From Devosiaceae bacterium MH13 (lineage in GTDB: Bacteria; Pseudomonadota; Alphaproteobacteria; Rhizobiales; MH13): a DNA stretch of 38,423 nt. Below the pieces are notes generated by a model. It was not told the DNA's origin. It was given only the letters and a program-made list of their open reading frames with translations, and did no database searches. Both the position numbers and the translations under genes were made by a program. The stretch's first letter is position 1; every line of letters begins with the position of its first letter. Of the stretch, positions 9,711 through 19,285 are shown one piece after another. The stretch lies in assembly GCA_019192585.1 (NCBI GenBank), contig JAHCMG010000292.1, forward strand, positions 1-38,423, given 5' to 3'.

Positions 9711-11654
9711 CACAGGGGCGCGGAACGGTGCGCGTAAGGGCCCGAGTCAAGCCTAAAGAGTCGATTTCGGCGGGTTGCATGTGCCCCTCCCCCCTGTTTA
9801 GAACACTGTCATCGACGGCGCTCCGCCGTAGATCATCCGCAGTGCAAAGCCGGTCCGGCCAAGTTACGGTATGAGAAAACCGTGGCGGGCTTACGGCGAA
9901 GCTTTGCCCAACCGGTCCAAACTGTACCGGAGTGGATACTGCGCGAAGATGACTGGGGTCTTATGACTATAAGATGTCAGTAAAGGGCACAGTATAGTGC
10001 ACCTGACGCTTCGCCCAGGTTGCTGGCTCCGACCCGCAACGCGCCCGCATGGCAGACGATGTCTGTGGGCGTGAACGGGGAGGGTGTGTCTGGCCCGTCA
10101 TGGGCCTTGGCACGCACACGGCTGGCGGGTCGAAAGTGGAGTGAGCGGCCCTTCGGGTCGCACAGACGTGGGCGACGGTTTGGGTCACGGGCCTTGCGGC
10201 TTTTGCGACCTTGGCCGGTGGGGTTGGGCTCTTTGGAGCCTTGGCGTGTGAGGGTTCGGCTGAGACAGCGGAGACGCTGCTCGATCCGGGATACCTTGTG
10301 GCCGCATCCCCTTAATCGTCCACGTGCGCCGGCGAGGCGTGTGTTGGGGGCGTGGTTGCGGCCATGCGCGGCGTGCCATTGGTGGCGTGCCATGAGTGGC
10401 CTGCAATGTCGCCCCCATGAAAGTGATACGGGTCCGGGCCCTTGCCTGCCGCATGTGTCGCTAGCCACCCCAATCGGGGCGCTGGCCGAGGCATCGGGCA
10501 AAGCAAGGGTGGTGACGGGCACGCGGTGAGGGCTGGAGGGCCGTTGCCGCGCTGCTGATCCCGGTCGCACCCTGGCGCTGGCACCGACCGGCGCACGCGG
10601 GGCGTGATTGGGAGACGGTCACCGGTTCCGGGCGCGCGGCGTGACGGGTTGCTTTCATGTTGAGCGGCCCGTGTGGCGGATGCCGCCACCGGTTGGCAGG
10701 GGCTGTCAACGGTTCGGCGTCTGGTGTGCTTGGGGTGGCGTGTTGCGGCAGGGTTTCTGCCAGATGCGCCGTGTTGCGGCAGGTCTCGAACGGTCGCCCA
10801 TTGGGCGAGCGAGGCGTGTGGGTTGGTTTGCGGCAATCTGCACGGTCTGAGATCGACAGGAGGGTACTGAGCGTGTGGCAGCGTGTTTCCGGCCAATCGG
10901 CTTCGGCGTTTGAGGACGCCGCACCGGATGGCCGCACTGACAGACAAGATCATTCATTTGAAGACGAACGGCAGGCGGATGCGATCCGCGGTGAGCGTTT
11001 GGCGGGTTATGCCCCCGTGGACGAACAGGTCCACACTGGTGGGGTTGGCGCCGACCAAGACGTTGCACCGCCCAGCGCAGCACCTGAACCGGGATCGCCG
11101 AGGAACGCGCGCCGGCAGATGTCGCCCGCGGTCCGGTCTGTCAGCGCACGCGTGATCTCAGCTCAGGCGCCTGCCTGCCCAAGCCAGTTACGAATGAAGG
11201 TCCAATTCACCATGCACGTCTTGTGCTCACAACCAAACGAACAGTTTTCTGGCCGCCGGTTGGCAACCGGCTCTCCATCATCCGCAAAAACCCATTATTT
11301 CGGGGGCGCACTGGCCGGTGCGTGGACGAGCGGCGCGCCTCCAGCGCGGGTTTAGCCCTTTTTAGCCGCCCATCGGGGTTTCGAGCGCCCTTTGCGCTGC
11401 GCGTGTGAGGTACCCACCTGCCGCACGTTGGAACCCGCGACCGTTTCACCTTGTTTTGGATGTTTGTTTCTGGCCACCGATGGCCGACCTGAGCCCGCCT
11501 CGCCATTTGAGGCTGGCGGCCCGCGCCCCTGCCTTGAGCGAGGCATAAAGTGCGAGGGCGCGGCGCTGATGCGCTGGTCAGCCCTTAGGTGGGCCAGTCC
11601 GTCAGCGGGCCAGAAACACGACAAGACAACCAGTTGCCCCAAGTGAGATTTTTG

Positions 11655-13382
11655 ATGTCGTCCTTCTTGCCGCCCGAGCCCAACGATTTGATCACCGCGC
11701 ACCATTGGAAACGTGTGCAAACGCGCCTGCGCGCCGAATTGGGTGAAGATGTTTTCACGTCCTGGTTCTCCAGCGCGAAAATCGAGTCCTGCAGCCAAGG
11801 CCATGTGGTCATTTCGGTTGCGACACGATTCCTCAAACACTGGATCGAACACAATTTCGGCACCCGACTTCTCGAACTGTGGGCGCTTGAGACCAGCAAC
11901 GCCGCTGGCGCCACGCCAGGCTCCAAGACGGGCTCCAAATCAGGGTCCAAATCGGGCGCGAAGAAAGCGGCCACTGGCGCTGCCCAAGCCGAGCCGGCAG
12001 TGGCAGGTGCGAGCGGAGACCAATCGAACGGCCAGACGATCGTGCCGGTGGAGCGCATCACCATTCTGGTTCGCTCGGTGGGCGTGCGCAAAAAGCCAAG
12101 TTTCGGGCCGACCACCGCGCTTGATGAGAAGGCGGCGGCCCATGCGCCGGCCAACACCAATCGCGCGGCGCCACGGACCGATGGCGTAACCGCCAAAGGG
12201 TCGGGTCTGGGCGCAGCTTTGGGTGCAGGTGACGGGTCCGGCGGGCGTGATGGCGGACAACGCGGCAGCCAGAAAGTGACCGCCAGCCTCAAAAGCCGCT
12301 CCGGCGGCGGCGTCACGGTGACGGGCGAAGCGGGCAGCGCCTCGGGCACCCCGCTTGACCCCAAATGCACGTTCGATGCGTTCGCGGTGGGAGAATCCAA
12401 CCAGTTCGCCTATCGCGCAGCGCTGCAAATCGCCCAAGAGCGCTCCGTTCTGGGCTGTAAGGTGCTGTTCGTGCGTGGCGGCGTCGGGCTCGGCAAGACC
12501 CATCTGTGCCAGGCCATTGCGCACCAGCTGATCGGCGCGGGGCACCGGACCTTGTATCTGACGGCCGAAAAATTCATGCGCGACTTCGTCATCTCGCTGC
12601 GCACCAAGGCCGCGGTTGACTACAAGGAGGCCCTCAGCGCCATCGATGTGCTGGTGGTCGATGACATTCAGTTCCTGTCGGGCCAAACGATCCAAGGCGA
12701 ATTCTGCCATGTGATCAACACGTTGATCGATGCCGGCAAAACGCTGGTGGTTGCCGCCGACCGGGCGCCCGCCTCGCTCGACTCGATCGATGCGCGGATG
12801 CAGTCGCGGCTGTCATCAGGGTTGGTCGTCGAGATCGCCGCGATGGACCGCTCGGTGCGCCGAGCGCTGCTTGAGCGTCGCCGCGCCGCCTATAAGTCCG
12901 AAGGTGGGCAAGCCGATGTGTCGGACGCCGTGCTCGACAAGGTTGCTGATCTGATCAGCACCAATGGCCGCGATCTTGATGGCGCGTTCAACCGGATCAT
13001 CGCCGAAATCGGGCTCAACAATGTGCCGGTGACCGAGCACTCGGTGGCGGGTGTGATCGGCTTCCTTCTGTCGAACACCGAAGCGCCGCGCGTGAAAATC
13101 GAAGACATTCAGCGGGCCACCGCCCTTCAGTTTGGCCTGACAAAGACGGATCTTCTGTCCCAGCGCCGGACCAAGCAAATCGTCGGGCCGCGGCAGATCG
13201 CCATGTATCTCGCCAAGGTGATGACCGTGCGCTCTTTGCCGGACATTGGCCGGCGGTTTGGTGGCCGCGACCACACGACCGTTCTGCATGCGGTGCGCAA
13301 GATCGAGCGCGAGCTTGAGACCGATCCAAGTCTGCAAAAGACGATCGAAGCACTCAAAAGCGCGATCTTGTCGCAAAGCTAG
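11655..13382 (+). CDS. dnaA: Chromosomal replication initiator protein DnaA
   Basis: FVRGGVGLGKTHLCQAIAHQ (Walker A), DVLVVDDIQFLSG (Walker B), GLVVEI, C-terminal RQIAMYLAKVMTVRSLPDIGRRFGGRDHTTVLHAVRKIE. Start placed at MSSFLPPEPND. Confidence 0.97.
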   Translation: MSSFLPPEPNDLITAHHWKRVQTRLRAELGEDVFTSWFSSAKIESCSQGHVVISVATRFLKHWIEHNFGTRLLELWALETSNAAGATPGSKTGSKSGSKSGAKKAATGAAQAEPAVAGASGDQSNGQTIVPVERITILVRSVGVRKKPSFGPTTALDEKAAAHAPANTNRAAPRTDGVTAKGSGLGAALGAGDGSGGRDGGQRGSQKVTASLKSRSGGGVTVTGEAGSASGTPLDPKCTFDAFAVGESNQFAYRAALQIAQERSVLGCKVLFVRGGVGLGKTHLCQAIAHQLIGAGHRTLYLTAEKFMRDFVISLRTKAAVDYKEALSAIDVLVVDDIQFLSGQTIQGEFCHVINTLIDAGKTLVVAADRAPASLDSIDARMQSRLSSGLVVEIAAMDRSVRRALLERRRAAYKSEGGQADVSDAVLDKVADLISTNGRDLDGAFNRIIAEIGLNNVPVTEHSVAGVIGFLLSNTEAPRVKIEDIQRATALQFGLTKTDLLSQRRTKQIVGPRQIAMYLAKVMTVRSLPDIGRRFGGRDHTTVLHAVRKIERELETDPSLQKTIEALKSAILSQS

Positions 13383-13603
13383 GGCGGGCCCCAGGAGCCG
13401 TACCCGCTCTTCCCTAAGGCCGGGCCCCAGGGCCCGCGCCGTTGTGGGCTAGGTTGGGCTGGCGTTACGGCCTTTTGGAGACCCTCACAGGCCGTCACAG
13501 GCGGTCAGAGAGCCAAAGAGAGCCGCCAATCTGTGCAAAGCGGCGGCGCGCTTGCCGCACCGGCTTGCCAAATCACACCGGCAATCGCACATAAGACGTG
13601 TGT

Positions 13604-13664
13604 AACCCTTCGGGCGGACGCCAATACCTGGCTTTCAGGTTGGCGTTACGCGCTTCGGAGGGTT
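13604..13664. other. Nested inverted repeats (predicted structured element) between dnaA and dnaN
   Basis: Outer AACCCT (13604-13609)/AGGGTT (13659-13664); inner ACGCCAA-ta-CCTG-GCTTT-CAGG-TTGGCGT (13618-13646). Confidence 0.5.
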
Positions 13665-13831
13665 TGATGTCTTAGGTGGCGCCACCCGCTCGGGTGGTGG
13701 TCCTCCCGGGGACAAAGGCAGGGCCGCGGTGCCAATAGGGCGCTGCGCCGGAAACCGGCTTGGCGGCAGCATTAAGCGGCCAAGAAGCTTCGCCCCTGCC
13801 CTTGCGCCCGGTAGCGCGTTGGATGGATGCC

Positions 13832-14947
13832 ATGAAGTTTTCGCTTGATCGCACGCCCTTTCTGCGGGCGCTGGGCCGGGTCCACCGGGTTGTCGAACGG
13901 CGCAACACCATACCCATCCTGGCCAATGTCCTGTTGGATGCGTCCGATGGCGCGCTGCGGCTGAAGGCGACGGACCTCGACCTTGAGGCCTCTGAAGTGC
14001 TGCCGGCCATGGTGGAGCAAGCGGGTGCCACCACGGTGCCGGCACACATGCTCTACGATATTGTGCGCAAGCTGCCCGATGGCGCTCAGGTTGAACTCGA
14101 TATGCGCGGCGAGACCGCTCTTTTGGTGCAGGCGGGGCGGGCGCGCTTTGAGCTGCAGGCGCTGCCGAAGTCTGACTTCCCAAGCCTTGAAGCGGGCACG
14201 TTCAGCCATGTGTTCCGCATCGCGTCATCCGATCTGCGGCGGCTCATCGAGCGCACGCAGTTTGCCATCTCGACGGAAGAGACGCGCTACTATCTCAACG
14301 GCATTTTCATGCATGCCATCGATGTGGACGGCGCGATGAAGCTCCGCGCGGTGGCGACCGATGGTCACCGGCTCGCCAAGAGCGAGACCCGAGCGCCCGA
14401 TGGCGCTGCCGATATGCCTGGCGTGATCGTGCCGCGCAAAACGGTGGGCGAACTCTTGAAGCTCCTCGAAGGCCATGATGGCGAAGCCTCGGTTGAGCTT
14501 TCGGACACCAAAATCCGTGTGACGATCGATGAGGTGGTGCTGACGTCAAAACTGATCGACGGCACCTTCCCCGATTATGCGCGGGTGATCCCGCAGGCCA
14601 ATGATCGCACGCTTGACGTTGATCGACCCGCCTTCTCGGCGGCTGTTGATCGGGTGTCGACCGTCGCCAGCGAGCGCGGGCGGGCGGTGAAGCTTGCAAT
14701 GGCCGATGGGCGGCTGACGCTGACCGTCACCAATCCCGATTCTGGCTCGGCGACCGAAGAGTTGATGGTCGACTATGCCGGCGACCCGCTCGAGATCGGC
14801 TTTAACGCGCGCTATCTGATGGACATTGCCGGCCAGCTTGAAACCGACAATGCGCGGTTCTTGCTCGCGGATGCTGGCGCGCCGACACTGGTGCAGGACG
14901 CCGATGGCTCCGACACGCTGTATGTGTTGATGCCAATGCGCGTCTAG
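13832..14947 (+). CDS. dnaN: DNA polymerase III subunit beta (sliding clamp)
   Basis: MKFSLDRTPFLRALGRVHRVVERRNTIPILANVLL..., LRAVATDGHRLA, C-terminal YVLMPMRV. Confidence 0.96.
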   Translation: MKFSLDRTPFLRALGRVHRVVERRNTIPILANVLLDASDGALRLKATDLDLEASEVLPAMVEQAGATTVPAHMLYDIVRKLPDGAQVELDMRGETALLVQAGRARFELQALPKSDFPSLEAGTFSHVFRIASSDLRRLIERTQFAISTEETRYYLNGIFMHAIDVDGAMKLRAVATDGHRLAKSETRAPDGAADMPGVIVPRKTVGELLKLLEGHDGEASVELSDTKIRVTIDEVVLTSKLIDGTFPDYARVIPQANDRTLDVDRPAFSAAVDRVSTVASERGRAVKLAMADGRLTLTVTNPDSGSATEELMVDYAGDPLEIGFNARYLMDIAGQLETDNARFLLADAGAPTLVQDADGSDTLYVLMPMRV

Positions 14948-14969
14948 CGCGTCCCGGACCCGCGCGGCG

Positions 14970-16124
14970 ATGCCGCTCCCTTCCGCCGGGCCTGCCATTA
15001 CCCGCCTGACGCTGACCGGTTTTCGCAACCACGCCCACACGATGGTGCGGTTTGCCGGCGCACAAGTGGCCTTTGTCGGCCCCAATGGCGCGGGCAAAAC
15101 CAATCTTCTCGAAGCGCTGAGCCTTCTTTCGCCCGGCCGCGGCCTGCGCCGGGCCCGGTACAGCGATATGATCAAGGCGGGCCCCGGCGCGGGCGTGCCA
15201 TCGGCTGGGTTCGCTGTCGCCGCCGACCTCATGCCCACCGGTGCGCTTGACGGCGACGAACCGGTGACCATCGGCACGGGCCTTGCGACCAGCGAGGCGG
15301 GGACGCGGGAGATCCGCATCAATGGGGTCACCGAGCGGGGGTCGGAGGCGCTTTTGGAGCGGCTCTCGCTTGTCTGGCTGACCCCAGCGATGGACGGGCT
15401 TTTTACCGGCGGGGCGAGCGACCGCCGCCGCTTCTTTGACCGGATGACGCTGGCGCTGCATCCAGGCCATGGCAAGGCGGTGACGCGGTTTGAGGCGGCC
15501 ATGCGGGCGCGCAACAAGCTGTTCGACCAAGGCGCCCAAGATGCACTTTGGTTCGACGGGGTCGAAGCGCAGATGGCTGAGGCCAGCGCAGCGGTGATGG
15601 CCGCCCGCCGGGCAACGCTTGATCGGCTGCGCACAGCGATCGTCGAAGCGCAGCAAGATGAAGCCGCGTTCCCGCACGCCACGCTGGCGCTCGATGGGTT
15701 CGATGCGGTCCTTGATGGCGCTGAGGCGTACCAAGCGCACCTGGCAGACCATCGGCGCCGCGACCGTGCGGCGGGGCGCGCGCTCGATGGGCCGCACCGC
15801 ATGGATGTGCTGGTCCGCCACGGACCGAAGGATGTGGAAGCGCGGCTTGCGTCCACGGGCGAGCAGAAGGCGCTTTTGATCGGGCTGATCCTGGCGCAGG
15901 CGCGGCTGATCCGCCGGGAAACCGGCCAGGCCGCCGTTCTGTTGCTCGATGAGGTGGCCGCGCATCTCGATGCCGGGCGGCGCCAAGCGCTGTTTGCCTT
16001 GTGCGCCCAAATGGGCGGGCAAACCTTTATGACCGGCACCGACGCGAACCTGTTCGACGCCCTGCCACAAGGGGCCGAACGGTTCAGCGTCGACGAGGGG
16101 GCCGTCAAAGCCCTAAGCGTATAA
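14970..16124 (+). CDS. recF: DNA replication and repair protein RecF
   Basis: LTLTGFRNH, FVGPNGAGKTNLLEALSLLSPGRGLRRA, LLLDEVAAHLDAGRRQALF. Confidence 0.94.
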   Translation: MPLPSAGPAITRLTLTGFRNHAHTMVRFAGAQVAFVGPNGAGKTNLLEALSLLSPGRGLRRARYSDMIKAGPGAGVPSAGFAVAADLMPTGALDGDEPVTIGTGLATSEAGTREIRINGVTERGSEALLERLSLVWLTPAMDGLFTGGASDRRRFFDRMTLALHPGHGKAVTRFEAAMRARNKLFDQGAQDALWFDGVEAQMAEASAAVMAARRATLDRLRTAIVEAQQDEAAFPHATLALDGFDAVLDGAEAYQAHLADHRRRDRAAGRALDGPHRMDVLVRHGPKDVEARLASTGEQKALLIGLILAQARLIRRETGQAAVLLLDEVAAHLDAGRRQALFALCAQMGGQTFMTGTDANLFDALPQGAERFSVDEGAVKALSV

Positions 16125-16201
16125 GATACGGATAGAAAAAAGCGCTCCGGGTTCGGGTTTTGCCGGTTGTCGACCTGCAAGCAGATGCTGATAAAAGCGC
16201 T

Positions 16202-16819
16202 ATGACTTTTCTCGCTCTTTTGCTGTTTGCCGGCATTTATGCCGCCGCCGTCGCCTCTCCCGGACCCGCCGTTTTGGCGCTGATCGCCCGGGTGCTGTCC
16301 CGAGGAACCAAAGGCGTGGCCGGCTTCATCGCCGGGTGCGCCATCGGCGATTTGATCTGGTTTGCGCTCGCCGTTGGCGGGCTGGCCGTGGTCGCCCAGA
16401 CCATGCAGGGCGTGTTCACCGCCATCAAATGGGCCGGCATCGCCTACCTGTTGTACCTTGCCTACAAGCTTTGGACAGCCCCGGCCCAGGCTGATGCGAC
16501 CAAGGCGCGCTCGCTGCGGGGCGAGACCAACGGCGCGATGCTGCTCGCGGGGCTGTCGCTGACCCTGTCGAACCCCAAGACCATGGTGTTTTTCCTCGCG
16601 ATCCTGCCAACAGTGGTGGATTTGCCGACGCTGTCGCTTCTGGGCGCGTTTGAGATCGGTGCTGTGATTGCGGTGCTGCTGCCGGCCATTTTGGCGATCT
16701 ACGCGCTGATCTTCGACCGGGCTCGCGGCGCGGTCGTGGGCCGGTTCGGCATGTCGCGGATCAACAAAGCCTGCGCCGTCGGCCTTGCCGGGGCCGCCGG
16801 GTTGGTGGCCACGCGGTAG
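16202..16819 (+). CDS. LysE/RhtB-family amino-acid exporter
   Basis: ASPGPAVLALIARVLSRGTKGVAGFIAGCAIGDLIW; multiple hydrophobic segments; start chosen at MTFLALLLF. Confidence 0.85.
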   Translation: MTFLALLLFAGIYAAAVASPGPAVLALIARVLSRGTKGVAGFIAGCAIGDLIWFALAVGGLAVVAQTMQGVFTAIKWAGIAYLLYLAYKLWTAPAQADATKARSLRGETNGAMLLAGLSLTLSNPKTMVFFLAILPTVVDLPTLSLLGAFEIGAVIAVLLPAILAIYALIFDRARGAVVGRFGMSRINKACAVGLAGAAGLVATR

Positions 16820-16866
16820 CCGGTCGCAAACGCATCAACACAGCGAACAAGGGGACCGAAACGCGC

Positions 16867-17805
16867 ATGAGCCAAGCCACCGCAAGTGCCATCGACAGTT
16901 TGTTCCCACCGCTACCCTATGATGGTTGGGTGGACACCCGCGACACGCTGCACCTGTTTTTGCAGATGATCGGCAAGGTGCGGATGAAGGCGCACCCCAA
17001 GCTGAACCATTGGTGGCATGTGACGCTGTACCCCGACACGCGGGGGCTGACGACGCAGCGCGTCCCCTATGCGGGCCGGTCCTTTCAGATCGATTTCGAC
17101 ATGGTGGAGCACCGGGTCGACGTGCGCACCAATGATGGCGGCCATGAGGCCTTCTCGGTGCCCGGCAAAAGCGTTGCGCATTTCTATGAGGCGCTATTCG
17201 GCGCGCTCAGGGCCCTGGGGATCGATGTGTCGATCGTCGCCAAGCCGTATGACAACAAGTCGAAAACCCCCTTCCCCGATGATGACGCGCCCCGCGCCTA
17301 TGACACCGAGGCGGTGACCGGCTATTGGCGGGCGCTGTGCTCCATCGCGTCGGTGTTTGAGAGCTACCGGTGCGACTATGTCGGCAAGCAGACCCCGGTG
17401 CAGCTATACTGGCACTCGTTCGATCTGGTCTCGACGCGCTTTTCAGGCAAAGCCGCGCCACTTGAAAGCGGCACCCAATCGGACCGAGAAGCCTATTCGC
17501 ACGAGGTGATCTCAACCGGCTTTTGGCCTGGTGATGACACGTTCCCGCACGCGGCGTTTTACGGCTACGCCTATCCTGAGCCTGAAGGGTTGCGCACGGC
17601 GCCGCTTGAGCCTTCCGCCGCGCAATGGGTGGAGAAAGGGTCGAGTTCGCTCGCCGTCTACACCTATGACGCGATGCGCGCCGATGCCGCCGCCGCAACG
17701 ACACCCGACGCCCCGCTGCTGGCGTTTCTGCAGAGCCTTTATGCCGGCGCTGCCGAGAAGGCCGGCTGGACCACAGACGATTTCAAACACGGATACGCGC
17801 GATGA
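16867..17805 (+). CDS. DUF5996-family protein
   Basis: PPLPYDGWVDTRDTLHLFLQMIGKVRMK...NHWWHVTLYPDTRGLTT, VQLYWHSFDL, THDTFPHAAFYGYAYPEPEG-type motif. Confidence 0.8.
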   Translation: MSQATASAIDSLFPPLPYDGWVDTRDTLHLFLQMIGKVRMKAHPKLNHWWHVTLYPDTRGLTTQRVPYAGRSFQIDFDMVEHRVDVRTNDGGHEAFSVPGKSVAHFYEALFGALRALGIDVSIVAKPYDNKSKTPFPDDDAPRAYDTEAVTGYWRALCSIASVFESYRCDYVGKQTPVQLYWHSFDLVSTRFSGKAAPLESGTQSDREAYSHEVISTGFWPGDDTFPHAAFYGYAYPEPEGLRTAPLEPSAAQWVEKGSSSLAVYTYDAMRADAAAATTPDAPLLAFLQSLYAGAAEKAGWTTDDFKHGYAR

Positions 17806-18587
17806 CCCGTCTGACTGACAAGATCTGCATCATCACCGGCGCCGCCAAAGGCATTGGCGCCGCGATCGCTCGCTCGTTTGCCGCCGAGGGGGCCAAGGTT
17901 GTCGTCACCGACGTGAACCGGGAAGCGGGCACCGCCCTGGCCGAAGAGATCGGCGCCACCTTTGTGCATCTCGATGTGGCCGATGAGGAAGACTGGCGCG
18001 CGCTGGAAGACAAGTACCCGGTGATCGATGTGCTGGTGAACAATGCCGGCATCACCGGCCATGAACAGCAGGGCGCTGCCAACGACCCTGAAAATACCCA
18101 CCTGATCGACTGGCGTTACGTGCACGCGGTGAACCTTGATGGCACCTTTTTGGGCTGCCGCTACGCCATCCGCGCGATGCGCAAAAATGAGGGCAAGGGC
18201 TCGATCATCAACATGTCCTCGCGCTCGGGCATTGTCGGCATTCCGGGCGCTGCGGCCTATGCGTCGTCCAAGGCGGCGATCCGCAACCATACCAAGACCG
18301 TTGCGCTCTATTGCGCGCAAGAAGGCCTGCAGATCCGCTGCAACTCGGTGCACCCGGCAGCCGTCTGGACGGACATTTGGGACACGATGATCGGTCATGG
18401 CGAGGATGCCGACGCCAAGAAGAAGAAGGTGGCTCAGGGCACGCCCCTGCACCGGTTTGGCCGGCCCGAAGAGGTGGCAGCCCTGTGCGTGCTGCTGGCC
18501 TCGGACGAAGCGACCTTCATGACGGGCACCGAGCTGACCATCGATGGCGGTATCCTCGCCGGGTCCGCATCGTCGCCCGGGCAGTAG
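17802..18587 (+). CDS. Short-chain dehydrogenase/reductase
   Basis: IITGAAKGIGAAIARSFA, NNAGITG, YASSKAAI, LTIDGGILAG. Confidence 0.93.
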   Translation: MTRLTDKICIITGAAKGIGAAIARSFAAEGAKVVVTDVNREAGTALAEEIGATFVHLDVADEEDWRALEDKYPVIDVLVNNAGITGHEQQGAANDPENTHLIDWRYVHAVNLDGTFLGCRYAIRAMRKNEGKGSIINMSSRSGIVGIPGAAAYASSKAAIRNHTKTVALYCAQEGLQIRCNSVHPAAVWTDIWDTMIGHGEDADAKKKKVAQGTPLHRFGRPEEVAALCVLLASDEATFMTGTELTIDGGILAGSASSPGQ

Positions 18588-18655
18588 ACGTGGCGCTTTC
18601 GGACACACGGCGCGGCACGGCCCGCGGCCGCAGCTCACCTGACTGACAAAACCGC

Positions 18656-19285
18656 ATGCATCCCAATCCCGTCTTTCGAAAAACTGAGCAGGCCCGCAGT
18701 CTCGCCTTCGCGCGCGAGCGGGCGTTTGGAACCCTGTGCATCAATGGCGATGAGGGGCCTCTGCTAAGCCACATTCCATTCCGGATTGATGAGGGTGGCG
18801 GGTTTGTCGAAGCTCACCTTGTGCGCTCGAACCCGATCGTCCGCGCGCTCAAAATGCAGAGCCTACCGGCGGTTTTGAGCATCGTGGGCGAGGATGGGTA
18901 CATCTCGCCGGACTGGTACGTCGAGGATGGCGCGGTGGTGCCGGACCAGGTGCCGACCTGGAACTATGTCGCCGTCCACGTGCGCGGATCGATGCGACTA
19001 TCCGATCAGGACGGTTTGCACGGCGTCCTGAGCCGGCTGTCAGCCGACCATGAAGAGCGGCTGGCGCCCAAACGGCCCTGGACATCGGACAAGATGGACC
19101 AGGACGTCTACGCCAAGATGCAGCGGGCCATTGTGCCTATCGCGATGACCATCGAGCGCGTCGATAGCACCTGGAAACTGTCGCAGAACAAACCGGGCGC
19201 CGTGCGGCACGCCGCAGCGGATTGTGTTGCGGCGCGCGGCCAGACCGCGTTGGCCGACTTGATGCGGAACGCGGGAGATGGCTGA
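18656..19285 (+). CDS. FMN-binding negative transcriptional regulator (PaiB family)
   Basis: SHIPFRIDEGGGFVEAHLVRSNP, YISPDWYVE...VPTWNYVAVHVRG, KLSQNK. Confidence 0.88.
   Translation: MHPNPVFRKTEQARSLAFARERAFGTLCINGDEGPLLSHIPFRIDEGGGFVEAHLVRSNPIVRALKMQSLPAVLSIVGEDGYISPDWYVEDGAVVPDQVPTWNYVAVHVRGSMRLSDQDGLHGVLSRLSADHEERLAPKRPWTSDKMDQDVYAKMQRAIVPIAMTIERVDSTWKLSQNKPGAVRHAAADCVAARGQTALADLMRNAGDG

Noticed and set aside
10957-11060. Minus-strand peptide VLVGANPTSVDLFVHGGITRQTLTADRIRLPFVFK ending at TGA (possible gene remnant)
   Set aside because: Reads more protein-like than its surroundings, but it is short, lacks an evident start or family, and cannot be supported without a database search.
11259-11275. 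Short palindrome GCCGGTTG-G-CAACCGGC upstream of dnaA
   Set aside because: One-base loop palindrome with no terminator tract; may be a protein site but similar GC palindromes are frequent in this genome.
10657-11355. 232-aa ORF (and ORFs 10312-10953, 9977-10570, 10020-10529) in the rpsT-dnaA gap
   Set aside because: Overlapping ORFs in several frames with skewed composition and no recognisable motifs; insufficient to call genes, although homology search is needed.
13561-13610. Possible DnaA boxes near CACATAAGACGTGTGTAA in the dnaA-dnaN gap
   Set aside because: Only weak resemblance (TTATGTGCG, TTACACACG on the reverse strand); not enough to call an origin here.
14546-16180. 544-aa minus-strand ORF (and 14802-16070) opposite dnaN/recF
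   Set aside because: Shadow ORF; translation is Arg/Ser/Ala-rich low-information sequence opposite strongly supported dnaN and recF.
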